From Reticulitermes lucifugus (Eukaryota > Arthropoda > Insecta > Blattodea > Rhinotermitidae), in contig JAKCWW010000529.1 of NCBI GenBank assembly GCA_026260175.1, forward strand, positions 42,696-106,695: a stretch of DNA of 64,000 nucleotides, read 5' to 3'. Below are positions 48,001 to 59,835 of this stretch, piece by piece. Both the position numbers and the translations under genes were made by a program. Position 1 is the stretch's first letter. The number at the start of each line of letters is the position of its first letter. The notes under the pieces are model-generated. The model saw nothing but the letters and a program-made list of their open reading frames with translations. It had not been told where the DNA came from and did not search any database.

Positions 48001-50104
48001 TTCAAACTTTCTTCACGGTCACCGGTGTCTGTAAATTTTGTGGAGGCATTGAGTTAATGGTATGTTCAATCTGTGTTCATAGGTCTCGCACATCTTTGTG
48101 TTTGTTAATATAAACACGTTCTTTCACCACATTTCGGGACCAGAAATCTCATCCTGTTAGATCTGGCGAACATACGAACCAACATAACGGTTTTCTACTG
48201 AACCTTTGCCGGGAAATCCTGCATATATTTCCCATATGAGATTTAAGATATTTTTTAAATATGCTGTAGGCCTATAACTACTGACACAGAACACTGATAC
48301 CACTGGGAGTCACAGAATATGAAATATCTGTTCCAAACTTAATTATGTGTATGTGTGCGTCTCTAATAAACACTTGCACAAGTCTTCGAAATTAGGGCAA
48401 TATCATGGCCTTTGTCTAATGCTAGTCTTAGCACTCTTGCAGTAAAATCTCAAGACTCAACGCAGCTAATATCACAGCCCACAGATGAGTGAACCAGAGG
48501 GGAATATACAGCTTACCGACACACATTTTGAAAAACATAGTAACGTACTTACCAACTGTAGCAACTTCTGTGATTCCTGAATAAATATGATAAAATATAA
48601 GTTAAATACTTTCCCCTGTATAACTTTCACACAGTGATATGTTAGAAGTCAAATAAATTTTTCTTGCAAGTACATCAAGGGGCTTAAATAACGTCACAAT
48701 TTCGACGCACAGAATAACATAAGGTTTAATTAATATTTTACTTACATCACGGTCAGATATTATGCGGTTTCACTGAGCAGAGACACCTCAGCCCTTTGCC
48801 AATCAGAGATCCTATTTAGGTGGACGAAATATTTTAAAAGAATAACTTATATGTGCTAATTAACGCACTCATAAACTGGCAGGAGCAGAACTAAACGAAG
48901 GAATTAAAACGGCTTCCAGATTTGTGAAGCACCTATTTCTTCTACAACTTCCTCTCCCTTCGTAATGTCCACTGCTTGTCATGGCAGGTTTTATTCCCTG
49001 CATGTCAGCAGAAGCAGAGCGCTCCCTGCATGGTTGTGTCTTGTGTGCGTACACTGTGCATAGCGTGGAACGTTGGCACACGACGATATTCTTATCTTTT
49101 TTTACTTTATTTAGCAAGGCTCTCGATGTGTAACTACAGCCGAATATACAGCCTTGATGGTAGATGAACTAATACGACTTTGATGCATTGATGTTGTATG
49201 AGTAGGCAAGATACTAATATAAAGAGAAATTTTCATGCATATTTTATAGGAGACAAATTGACCAATTCGGACGTGGGAGAGACACTTGTTTCTAACACCG
49301 CAGACTTTCTGTAAAACGCGGGGAATAAAATGTATTAACTCTCAACACAAAATACTGAGTATAAGACTGATATATTTCTAAACCCTGCATTTACTTTCCG
49401 CTAAGGAAATAGAAATAGCGCACATCTCTTCAACAATCAATCAATCAATCAATCACGGTAGGAAAAATACTGACCCAGTACGGGACAAAAATAAATTGGA
49501 ACTTCTCTTTTAGTGCAGGCACAAATGCTAAATTTAGTTTCGGTTCAATAATTTCCACCCCAAAATTAATATGTTGGATGGAACCTAACAGGTTACCCAG
49601 TGTTCAGGCACTGATTTTCTATTTTATGATGCGCTAAAGGATTTGAGTCCACGGAAAACTGGCGTAACAACTGTTAAAGTTTCAACTAAAATTGTTCCGG
49701 TTGTGACTGCCATATATGATCATGTTGCGTTAATCTCTCTTTGGTCTACATTTACCCTTAACAGACACACTGAGGTCACGGTTTTACTGCCTATGGACGG
49801 TACAATTTGAAAATATTTATTTACTAAAATATCTTTGAAAGAATAACATTTTAGTGTGCTGTTTCTGGAAACATATGCAAACCAATGAAAAAATACTAAC
49901 TACAATGTACTAGGGACTAGAATTTTGGAGGAACTATTAATCTTGAAACCAAAGATTAAAAAGCTATTTGTGAAAAATTTGATACACTTTATATCGTTAG
50001 AATGTAATAAATTTCTGCAGTAAAACCGACTCATCTTTCCGACTGTGCATCGTACCATAAAGGTTTACAAAGTATGCAGGTAAAGCCCCATAAAGTCTTA
50101 GAGC
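45047..50104. other. unassigned; one AATC microsatellite
   Basis: A G-run at 46122-46131 and (AATC)n at 49434-49454 are the only clear features. Frames near 46914 and 48869-49167 have no recognisable domain. Confidence 0.4.
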
Positions 50105-50185
50105 CGTATTAGGTGGAGGTGAGTAGAACACAGCGCTGTCACTTCGTACTGGGGGTCACAGATTTCGAATTGTGGCCGACAAATT
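50105..50185 (+). repeat. possible tRNA-like relic
   Basis: GTGAGTAGAACACAGCGC, an anticodon-arm-like middle, then AGATTTCGAATTGTGG have the spacing of a worn tRNA head. No body recognised. Confidence 0.25.
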
Positions 50186-50307
50186 AGAGGCTGAGAATTT
50201 ACTTTGTTGTTCAAAAACGAGAATGGGGAAAAAATTTCAAAAACTTATGCATCAAAGCCACTCTCACTCCGACCATTCTCACTCATCTTTAACTACACTG
50301 ATTCTAA

Positions 50308-50623
50308 ATCCCTCGCGTTTCACGGAGGTTAGTTTCCAAGACCCCCGCGAAACGCGAAAATCAGCGAATAATTACCCCCTCCCATGAAATAATGTTTTAG
50401 TGATTTTAGTGTTTTTCTTTGTAGAAACATTTTCATGGGACAGGCTTATGTTTTCCTTGAACTCCTTAAACATCATGAGTTATGGCTCGAAGACCTGTTC
50501 GAATTGTCGAACAATTTAATGCTTCTATCCAATGAAAGGTACAAGTGATGTATTTTTATTCTTGAGGTGACCCCTCAAATTTGGGAAACCGCGAAGTACG
50601 AACCCAAAAGAAAGCGAAGGATG
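50308..50623. mobile_element. short DNA-transposon-like repeat (MITE candidate)
   Basis: The ends are short inverted repeats: ATCCCTCGCGTTTC at 50308 and, on the other strand, ATCCTTCGCTTTCT at 50623. Both subterminal regions carry CCGCGAAACGCG- or CCGCGAAGTACG-like blocks. About 315 bases with no transposase. The pattern is like non-autonomous pogo/Tigger-type elements, but the superfamily is inference. Confidence 0.4.
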
Positions 50624-51379
50624 GGTGTAGTCCTAAAGGAGACAGAGCGCCATCAAATTACGGACAAAAATAGAGATATGGTCAGGTCCGATAATGCATA
50701 CAAACACAAATACAGACCCTAAATATACTCGATGATCTTCTTCATATTAGCCATTTAAAGCAAAACGATTACTCGCCTACCTTAACATTCAAAAACATGT
50801 AATATTGCACCCACAGCGCACTTGTCCGTTGCGTAGTAATCTAGAAATAAAAAGTGATTATTTCCCTCAAAAGCACTAACCAACTGGTTTCTGAAACTGA
50901 GTCGGAGTGTGCTTTCTGAGAAATAGGAATTGAACTTTTAAATATACTTAATTAATTTTAAAAATGTGAAGGTTAAACCAACATGTTAAATGCTTTCCGT
51001 ACTTTGTACAACAAGGAAAGATTTGACGTTTAAGTTCCTAAATGGAGGTCCTCATCAACTACATATTTGCAGGCAAAATGCCGATCGTACAAATTAAGTA
51101 ATACTCTGAAAGTAGGAATCACGATTATAAGCCAATCATTTCGAAAGTATCTCGGGAGAATGAGTGTAAAACCAGGTTACACGTTATGAGTTAAAATAAT
51201 GTCAAACGCATGGCTGGAGATGTTGCCTGTTTAAAGATGACTGGTAAGTATACGAACCACCTGTTATAATATAGATTGTGCCGTATAAAACGCAAATCGA
51301 TACTGCAAACCATCTATCTTCTGTTTACTTTTATTTTTTCAAAAGTATTAATAATGTGATAAACAATGTTATAAACAAG
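50624..51379. other. no recognisable feature
   Basis: Flank of the transposase pseudogene that follows. Nothing assignable. Confidence 0.4.
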
Positions 51380-52190
51380 TTGAAATTTGTAATTACACGA
51401 TGTGCTAAAAATTTCCTCCGCCTTTTTAAAGAAAAGCATTCATCCTTTTCACAGAGTATCTTGCAAATTTTCGAAGAGTTTGTTGATCAGTGCCAGCAAC
51501 ACCCTGCTCAGAGTTAAGTTTAAAGTCCTTCAGGATTCTTGGGTTTTTACTTTAGACTCTTCTTTTAAGAAATCCTCATAGAAATAAGTCACACAGCGTG
51601 ATGTCTGGGGATCGTGGTGCCCAAAGGCCACGCCCGACAATGCCATAACCGAAGAATTCATGCAAAAAGACGTTGCTGTTTTCGCAGTACGCCTCATCTT
51701 GCTGAAACCAGCAATCCCGTACTTTCTCTTTCAGCAGAGAAATGAATTAAGTGAAGAGATCTTGTTCATTTTACGCAGTAATTTTCTCTTCAAGGAATAA
51801 TGGTCTCACAATTGGTTTCGAGAAACTGAGGAATCTTTGAAGAATGCAGAGGAATTTCAAGTTGTGTATGTGGGGTTTCAGCACTCCATATTCTACTGTT
51901 TTGACTACTAATGTATCCACTCAAGTGGAACCATGCTTTGTCTTTAAAATCAAATTGTCAAGCACTTAAACTCCTTCACGCACGAAACCAGGAAAACAAT
52001 GACAATACTATACTCCTACAGGTGTATTACGGGATTGAAGCCGATTCACTGACTGGAACAAAAACGGCCGTCATTTCATCTGTTTTGTTCCTCGATGACG
52101 ACTTGTCTTAGACCTACTTCTCTTGACAATTTTCTCAAATATTTGCTTGGTACGATAGAACTCGCCCTGCAGAATGACTCAGCTAATCTT
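51380..52190 (-). pseudogene. mariner-type transposase, broken copy 1
   Basis: Cut-and-paste transposase relic of the Tc1/mariner superfamily. On the - strand, in order toward lower coordinates: PSKYLRKLSREVGLRQ (helix-turn-helix region, near 52120-52165), KAWFHLSGYISSQN (first catalytic Asp block, with the Asp now in DKAWF), RIWSAETPH, FQQDEAYCENSN (second catalytic Asp block), LWAPRSPDITLCDLFL (the conserved stretch before the last acidic residue) and a decayed C-terminus ending near 51385. Frameshifts and stops are frequent. The N-terminus is missing; a SINE sits where it should continue. Confidence 0.75.
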
Positions 52191-52239
52191 GGAAAAGTCC
52201 ATTACAGCGTGGAGGGGGGGGTGGCAGAAGCTTCTTGTT
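52191..52239. other. junction between transposase relic and SINE
   Basis: Contains a G-run (GGGGGGG near 52214). The SINE may have broken the N-terminal part of the transposase here. Confidence 0.3.
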
Positions 52240-52502
52240 TCTTTATGGCGCAACAGCCCCTAGTGGGCCAGGGCCTCGTCATTATCGAGGATTCACCATC
52301 ACATTCAGACACACCCACCACACACGATAAGACTCCTCCGGACGAGTGATCAGCCCGACGCAGAGACCTCTACCTCACAATACACAACACTCAACAACAG
52401 ACAGACAGACACCATGTCCGCCGGCGGAATTCGAACCCGCAATGTCAGCAAGCAAGCGGCCGCAGACCCATGCCTTAGACTGCGCGACCACTGGGATCGG
52501 CG
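52240..52502 (-). mobile_element. tRNA-derived SINE (family A), - copy
   Basis: TTTATGGCGCAACAGCCCCTA, CGAGGATTCACCATCACATT, a short CACCCACCACAC in place of the CA run, GACTCCTCCGGACGAGTGA, GTCCGCC, a reversed B box (GGAATTCGAACCC) and a reversed head CTGCGCGACCACTGGGATCGGC. It lies against the 5' side of a transposase relic. A possible short duplication (GGCAGAAGCTTC and GGCAGCTTCG) flanks it. Confidence 0.88.
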
Positions 52503-53164
52503 GCAGCTTCGTGTAAGCCTGTTTTATTATTTATACATATATACTCTTTAGGTTGCTTCTTATATGGGACATTCTGCTTTAAGAAATTCTGCATTTTGTC
52601 ACAAAATATTAAATTACTGTTCTTGTACTGGCCATAGGCTGTGTTATTATCGAGATAGGAAATTAATCTGTACATAATATTTAGACAAACTTCAATTTTC
52701 AGAAGGGATGTTCCATCCAATCAATGTAGGTTGAGCCCCGACCAATCTATTTCCACTAGAGAAATAGATGGCCTGAGTCTCATCCTCTTTCGTGATTTGC
52801 GTGTGGCTTCCAAAATTCCGTACATGCAGGATTTTATCATAAAGTCAGCAGGTTGAAAGTAGAATTCATACAAAATCATAAAAATATTCGCAACATTGGA
52901 AAAGGCGAAGGCCAGCACACAAAATACAAGTGGCTTAAACTGGGCGGCGGTCAGTCTTGCTGCCGTTCAAGTGCATAGGCTGACGTTATGTGCAGTATAA
53001 GGTAATGAGACACAGCTAATCTGCTTTGCAAAACCTCCGCTCACAAATCCTTTGTATATATTACAAACATAGATGAGGCAAAAGCCAACTGACGGGAACT
53101 TGAATGTACTCTAAACACACTTTGTTAGTTCTTATTAAGAAAAAGTCTTACGCTTCACAAGTAC
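52503..53164. other. unassigned DNA between two transposase relics
   Basis: It may hold further N-terminal remains of copy 1; I could not match them. The - strand frame at 52721-52918 has no known domain. Confidence 0.35.
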
Positions 53165-54075
53165 AATAGTAGTTCAGTATGGGCATCATTACTGATTCTT
53201 CACATTTGGCAACGACTGGCAACAGTGTTTCAAATGCCGTTATGTAATTCTGGATTTTTTTAAGTTGATCAAACTCGCTCTGTTCTACTTGGTTACTTGA
53301 TCATTATTTTTATATGTATGGCTAAACTCTCTTATGAATTATTTCCCGCAACAAAAATCACACGGCTTGATGTTTGGAGATGTGGGAGGCCAATTCACTG
53401 TACCACGACGCCCACTTAATCTATAATGCAGCGGTGAACTACCTTGCTGTCAGATAACTTTTGCTCCAAGTTGCTCACAATGACGGTTACTTTCTAGTTT
53501 CCTTATTACAAATTCATGCAGCAGTAAAAGTGCTGTCAAAATAAGGGATTATTACGCAGGCAAAGCATATCCCTGCCAAAGTGAAAATAGAAGGAATGTT
53601 CAGTTATTGTGAAATTATGTGCATTCTGTTTAGACCAATGAACACAGTTTCTGGTTCGACACAGCAGCCAAGATTCAAGGCAGGTTTATCCGTCCATGAA
53701 ACGATTAAAATTCGCAGTCTGTTGCTGCACGAATTACACACTATTCGCAGTATCCCAGTCTTTTGTTGGGATAGCATTTATGCAACACCTGTAACAATTC
53801 ATGTCGGCATGGTTTGTGACCTGAAAGTTTCTAATACTCTTCTTAAACACGCAGCAGACCTTTCAAGTTCTCGTGCAGCTTGCCTTGCCGACTATTCACG
53901 AGACGATATGAACGCTTGGGGAAGGGTCGGTAAATATTCTTCCCTTGTTGCAGATTTGTTCTTCCCTTACTGAACTTAAAATTTTCTTGCCAGAATGAAG
54001 ACACTACTGCTGTAAATCGTGCAGAAAAACCCCAGTTAACTGCAGCACAATTCACACTTTGGTGACAAAAATTCG
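53165..54075 (-). pseudogene. mariner-type transposase, broken copy 2
   Basis: A second relic in the same orientation, from a different and older subfamily. In order on the -: an N-terminal block near 53950-54060 (reading CNKGRIFTDPSPS in one frame), ARELERSAACLRRVLETF (helix-turn-helix, near 53830-53890), SWTDKPALNLG (first Asp block), PSIFTLAGICFACVIIPYF (core strands), WPPTSPNIKPCDF (stretch before the third acidic residue, near 53385) and SNDAHTEL at the C-terminus near 53185. Multiple stops and frameshifts. The open 130-codon frame on the + strand is its shadow. The SINE at 54133 lies just upstream. Confidence 0.7.
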
Positions 54076-54119
54076 TGTTGCTCTGCCATTAATTTTCGAC
54101 TCATAATAGTATTACGGTA

Positions 54120-54396
54120 ACAGTTATTACACAGCGGCCGCGCGGTCTAAGGCGTGGGTATACGGCCGCTCGCTTGCTAGGACGGCGGGTTCGAATCCCT
54201 CTGATGACATGTATGTCTGTCTCTTGTGATTGTTGTGTGTTGCCAGGTAGAGTTCTCGGCGTCGGGCTGATCACTCGTCCAGAGGAGTCCTACCGAATGT
54301 GGTGTGTCTGAGTGTGATCGTGAAGCGTCGATAATGAGGAAGTCCTGGCCAACTAGGGGCTGTTGCACCATGAAAAATAAAACAGCTATTAGACAC
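54120..54396 (+). mobile_element. tRNA-derived SINE (family A), + copy with target duplication
   Basis: Head CGGCCGCGCGGTCTAAGGCG, B box GGGTTCGAATCCC, body in family order, tail CTAGGGGCTGTTGCACCATG and a short A-rich end. Flanked by ACAGTTATTACAC (54120-54132) and the diverged ACAGCTATTAGACAC (54382-54396), a probable target duplication. Third clear + copy, after 3675 and 28063. Confidence 0.85.
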
Positions 54397-55127
54397 TAAT
54401 GACTGGTACCTCGGTTACAACTAAGTCAGTATTTTCCTCTCAAAATGTACATATTTAAACATGCATACTTAAGAATGACCAAGACACTATACAAAGACAG
54501 ACCCGGAAAGCCCCAATGCGGTTGTTTCTTCAGTGGCCAGGTACACTAGTGGTCACTGGTTATGAGCCTCTCGCGGGAGGGGGTTCGGCGCCAAGATGTT
54601 AGATTGAAAGTAAATTGTAATGTGATTCGGAAATGGCCAGTCTTCCAAGTATGTATGCGGAAGGGCCTGCAAGCGGCCCTTTCGACACGGAATTTCTTAT
54701 TATTTCTCTGTCTTATACAAATGCAGAGATGGTTCTCAAGATCCAAAATACTACTACACGTGTCTCATGCAGCCATCAGGATTTAAAATCGTTACAATCC
54801 CCCCCGTTTCAAATACAGTAACTCCAAATGATCTTTACAAATTACGCACCTTATTATTAACCAGTAAATCAAGTTACCCGGCCCTCATTGGAATCTCTGT
54901 TTTTCACCGTCCTAACATCTACTACTCCTATCAGAACAACGAGACGGTGAAGTCTGGCAACCTTCCTGTACAGTGATACCTTTCTCTACCCCCCCCCTCC
55001 CGCTCCCACGAAACAAATAGTAGTAGACTAGTCAGTCCTACAAGCTTGACGAGTTCGGCCCGTCGAATGTATTGCTGCTGCTTCTTTGTTACTAAGTAAC
55101 TAACTAAATAACGAAATAACTAATACT
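54397..55127. other. unassigned; short tandem tail at the right end
   Basis: Open frames at 54546-54976 have no domain. The bases at 55095-55127 (TAACTAAC-like units) are probably the 3' tail of the adjacent LINE fragment. Confidence 0.4.
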
Positions 55128-55495
55128 CCATGGACAGAGTCCTTCTCGGGAACTAATCGGTTCTAAGATAGTCAAGAAACTACCCGCCTTTTATGGAACC
55201 CGAAGGTTCATTACCGTATTCACAAGATCTCGCCACTTGTCCCTATCCTGAGCCAGATCAGTCCAGTCCATACCCCATCTCGATTCTTGAATATCCATTT
55301 AACACTATCCTCCCATCAACGTCTATGTCTGCCAAGTGGTCTCTTTTCCTCAGGTTTCCCCACCGAAACCCTGCTTGCACCTCTCCTCTCCCCCATACGT
55401 GCCATATGTCCCGCCCATCTCATTCTTCTTTATTTGATCACCCGAATAATATTTGGTGAGAAATACAGATCACATAGCTCTTTGTTCTACTACTA
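55128..55495 (-). pseudogene. LINE 3' end (C-terminus of the reverse transcriptase ORF)
   Basis: On the - strand one frame reads [14 protein letters not shown], then [14 protein letters not shown], a stop, and WEDSVKWIF; a shifted frame continues [15 protein letters not shown] and VMNLRVP. This is the signature C-terminal end of a LINE family abundant in cockroaches and other arthropods. It is followed, on the - strand, by an untranslated end CTCCATGGA-like and a TAACTAA-type tail. Two frame changes and one stop show it is dead. The 5' part, with the endonuclease and reverse transcriptase domains, is absent. Confidence 0.8.
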
Positions 55496-55565
55496 TTACT
55501 CTACTATTACCTCTACTATGACCACCACCACCACCACCACCACTACACCAAGACTATTATTACTG
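55496..55565. repeat. ACT/ACC trinucleotide microsatellite
   Basis: TACTACTATTACTCTACTAT leads into CCACCACCACCACCACCAC. Directly abuts the LINE fragment. Confidence 0.95.
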
Positions 55566-55654
55566 TCAAATCAAAATATAAACTCTAATAGGATATTGTT
55601 GTCATCTATAAAAACTTCCTGCAATACACATAGGTATAGTTTCAACTCATTCGC

Positions 55655-55800
55655 AACCTCGGCAACAGAAGGAGGTAGGTGGTCAGCACCACGACCCGCC
55701 ACTTCAACCGCGGTAAAGACACGGCATCCATTATACCGATGGCTGGGTGGGCCTTGAGGCCGGTCTGGAAGGGCAAGGAAAATCTCGCCCCCACCAAAAT
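55655..55800 (-). repeat. tRNA-related repeat (family R), truncated copy
   Basis: The + strand reads [20 protein letters not shown], the hallmark antisense phrase of this common repeat. The tRNA-like end is missing. Open frame in the + orientation is not a gene. Confidence 0.6.
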
Positions 55801-58800
55801 TCTATTGCTATACTGATAATGCTATCCGTGAGAAACTTGGTTAATTCATGCACGAAAAAAAACAGCTCTGCATGAAAATAACTGTAACTAGAAATATGCT
55901 TTTCACACTGTTGACACCGTGCATCTTCGTCATATTAAATTAAGTTACAGACCAACCAATTGTCCGTTGCATCAGTTGGTCTGTAACTTAATTTAATAGA
56001 AATATGCTGTATTTCTATGGAAGTGCTAAACAATTTCCTATACGTCACGCTAATATGTGTATAATACTGTCGTTGCAGATATTTTTAACCACAAGGTAGA
56101 CCATAATATAAATAATTATGAACTAACCCCAGCAGGAGGTGTCTTGCAGCTCAGGCCCGACACAGGAGCAGATGCCAATATTTACTTACACTGTTGCTCA
56201 AATCGGTCACTACTGTAGAAATGAGGTACAATTAATACTCTTTGCTTAAGACATTTTACTGTGTTTATTACAAATGTCATGCATGTCCTTCCCAAAGTGT
56301 TACTGAAATGAATCAAAGTATAAAATAAAATCACACATATACAAATATGCTGCTTCATATGGAGTGTGGAGAAAGACATTAGTTGAAAGGTTATCATCTA
56401 AACAAATATATTTAGTAAATATCAAATACAATTTTTGTAATTAAAGTACAAAGTATTAAAACCTGTGTAAAAATCAAATTAATTGACGTGAAAACTGCCA
56501 CTGATTAATATACAGGCCTAAATATCTTTAATGCCTAGTAATTACTTCAAGTTTCCCAAAGTTTAACATTCGCCAATTGTCCGTTCTGCCCACAGAGTGA
56601 ATTTATGCGTTTTGCATGGTTCTCAGCAAAGGAAAGGCGATTACTTCCCTATAGATTATCAACCGACTGATTTTTATAACCGAGACGCAGTGTGTTTACT
56701 GCGCGGTACGACCTGAGTCTTTAAGTACAATTAACGTGAATCTTAAATATTTAAAGCAGCAAAAGAACAAATTTTATTTGTTTGTTGGAGATGTAGGGCT
56801 TCAGTTTAATATGCTAAACACTAATTCTGTTCTATTTTCGGGTATAAATAATGATTACTTCGTATCAAAATGCAATGTTTGCATGTAGCCACAAGCAATA
56901 ACAGCTTTGTATTAGTAATACACTGATAAAACAAACAATATTCATATAACGATATACAGTATGACGTTGAAATCGTTTCATTAAAAGGGAACATTGAAGT
57001 TTGATGGGGCATGGACCAATAAATGTTTCCTTTCGTCATAATTCACACACCGAGATCAATAGAGTGCGGGACTCTTTGTGGACTTATCCCTTGCACAATG
57101 GGTTTGACACTTTATGGGGAGCTGGAATTGTGGTTTAAATTTAGGACAGTCGTTCTCCTTTGTTTCCTATGACCAGGATTCACAAACGAGCAATAAACAA
57201 CTACACAAGCAAGACGCTGAAACAAAGTTCGTAACATTTTAATGAAAATTGGTATTATATGCTTATAAACAATAAAAACACTTATTGTAAAAGTTTGAAG
57301 TGTAATTTTAGAGTCTTATTTTAAAATCGGGAAGAAGCTTAATATATTTTCCATGGAATATGTATTCTTAATTCAACTGGAGTTTTGACTTATTTCTCAC
57401 TAGAATCTTAGTAAGGGCGCGCTGTGGACCACGGAACGCGATGAAATTAAGAAATGCATTGGCCATTCTCTCCCTTCTTCTCCAGCACAGAATCTCCATG
57501 TCATACAGCAGCTATAGAACAAGTGGTAACTTGTTGAACTTCCCATAGCATAATCCAGTTCTGTTTCTAGGCGTGTGCAAAACAACCTTCAGTTTCCTCT
57601 TAACTATGTGTGCTTTCTACAAAAAGGCAGATCCTGGAAGCCATGATGGATAAAGATTCTTTCAGAATCAAAGAGTTCGGGTTTGTTTAATATCAGCCAG
57701 TATTTACCTGATCACACACACACCATCATTTTTTAAATATACATAAAACCTGTTCTTACAGGAAATAAAACCTTACAACAAGAGCGTACGGTCAAAATCA
57801 CTAAAATTCCTCATGACATTTTAAACATAGGTCACAAAACTTGAAATTCTAGATATACGATTTTAAATTTTACAGAGGCATAATAAGATGGCACACCTTT
57901 ACAAGTCACATATAAATTCGACGTAGTATTTTATATTATTGGACGTTCCTTACAAAGTATGCAAGAGGTTATGTCTGTCTGTCTGCTGTCTGTGGGCTAC
58001 TCGTATTATCAGTAAAAAAAGTAATTGCACGCGTTTTTATTTCCATATAAGCGACTTTCATTAAATTTTTTGGAGAATTTAAATTTTTGTTAAAATTGGA
58101 AAAATATAACTGAGAACTTACATGCAGACGTGCACAGTTTCTGCGCATGTTACTCTCTGAGTGTTTGTAGCAGAGAGTGATGTTTCAAACCAAAGTTACA
58201 GGCAGAAATTAATCACACATTTTGCACTCTACACACTATCGGCTTAAGCATTACATACTTTTAGATAGTTAAGAGAATGGTACACTTTTCCTTATCGTTT
58301 AATAATTCGAGGACGCTTCTATTGAATTTAACATGAAAATATTTTGGTCATCTTTTCACAAGTTTGTCGAGGTAATATTCGTATCAGCGCTTAAACGTTT
58401 GGACAGATCTCTTTTTTAATACAGTACGGGAGGCTTTCCCTAAACTCTGTCCAGTATTTAGAATTTCTGACTCACAATGGAGTCCACTTTACTTAAGTCA
58501 AGCAATATTATAGTTACTGTATAGCCTTCTATATACAGACACACATTACACATTTTGAACTACATTGTGATGCAGAATCTTTGTAGGCTTGCCTAGTTGA
58601 GGCCTAGCACCGAATGAGTTGAATTAGCATATTTTAATGCACGTTAAAATTTGTATTCCAATATGAGGCTACATGTAGGAAATAAAACGCTCTTTATATT
58701 GGCCGATAATCAAATGATTTAGCTTAGAGTCTACACCTAAAGGAAATTCAACTCTTAAAAACTGATTTTCTTCTGCATTTAATTGCAATCAATGCATTGT

Positions 58801-59639
58801 TATACGAGATATGGCTATTAAATAACGAGACTGTGGGCGCAGTTTTACCTATAATCAACGAAGTAAACATACTCTAGTTACCTCTGAACCTCCCTGCAGT
58901 CGCGTGCCAAACCACGCTCCATTTCGCTGGAGTAGTCTTGAACAATATTTTCACAAATGGTTTCAAAGCGTTGCGATCATGCTTCGCAAAGAACCGAGCA
59001 ATGAGTAAACTAGATATGTCTTGAGAAAGTGAATAAAATTTCCACCGAAACCTTCACTTTTTTAAGTCAGGCGTACGGAGAAGACACCAAAATTAAACAA
59101 ATAACGATCACAAAATAAACTCAGGGATGTTTTAAGGCCTCGAAGGCTCTTATGGAGTGATGTGTAGCTTCTGACTGAAATCATTCTGAAGGGGACTGCA
59201 TGTAGATACAATAATTTTAGTAATAACATACTTTTGAAATTACTCCTTTCAGGTAATATCCACACCTCTTGTATAAATAAATACAATTCATGCTGCATTA
59301 GAATTTTTATTTCTAATGTGAATTTTAAATGACTGAGACCAGAATTAAGAATTTTTGGAGACAATTTCAATATTATGAGTTATGCAGAATAAGACAGGTT
59401 TTTCCACTTTCATCTTCTTGAATTAATCATACCACAACTTATACAAAATTTCATGCCGACGGTGGCACTGGAGGAAGGACGTTTGTAGAGAACGAACACT
59501 GGTTTGCATCACACAAACGTTGTAGCACAACTTTCATTATACATAGACTTCGACAAAAATTGAAGTTTGATTATGTTAAAATGAAGTTTACACTGCGTCA
59601 CGTGAAATGAGTATGGCTAATGAAACTGATCACATAACA
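55801..59639. other. unassigned apart from one hairpin
   Basis: A perfect 24-bp inverted repeat lies at 55933-55998. Open frames near 56182, 56821, 57400 and 59062 (- strand) have no recognisable domain. Confidence 0.4.
55933..55998. repeat. perfect 24-bp inverted repeat
   Basis: Arms 55933-55956 (TATTAAATTAAGTTACAGAC and four more bases) and 55975-55998 pair without mismatch around an 18-base loop. AGAAATATGCT occurs on both sides of the structure (near 55890 and 55997), perhaps a direct flank repeat. Confidence 0.9.
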
Positions 59640-59835
59640 TTCAGCAGATTACAGCCCACAAGATGCGAGGTTTGAATTTCTCGCAACGGTGTTGACGACG
59701 TTTCAGGTGTTCTGGGATGTGACACGGTGTCACTGGATTAGAGGTTCCTAACGTTTGGAAGATAGTGCCTTCGAAACGTCGGGACCACTCACCCAACGAA
59801 ACAGTGTCGTATCCCAAAAGACCCAAATCCTAGAC
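59640..59835 (-). repeat. dispersed repeat fragment, unclassified
   Basis: The - strand reads LLGYDTVSLGEWSRRFEG, similar to translated copies of a high-copy repeat in termites and ants as I remember it. No domain. Confidence 0.35.

Noticed and set aside
49434-49454. Short direct repeats considered as a CRISPR array
   Set aside because: A plain AATC microsatellite with no spacers; the genome is eukaryotic.
53581-53973. 130-codon + strand frame
   Set aside because: Shadow of the - strand transposase relic.
55287-55757. 156-codon + strand frame
   Set aside because: Antisense to a LINE end, then a trinucleotide microsatellite and a SINE-like repeat.
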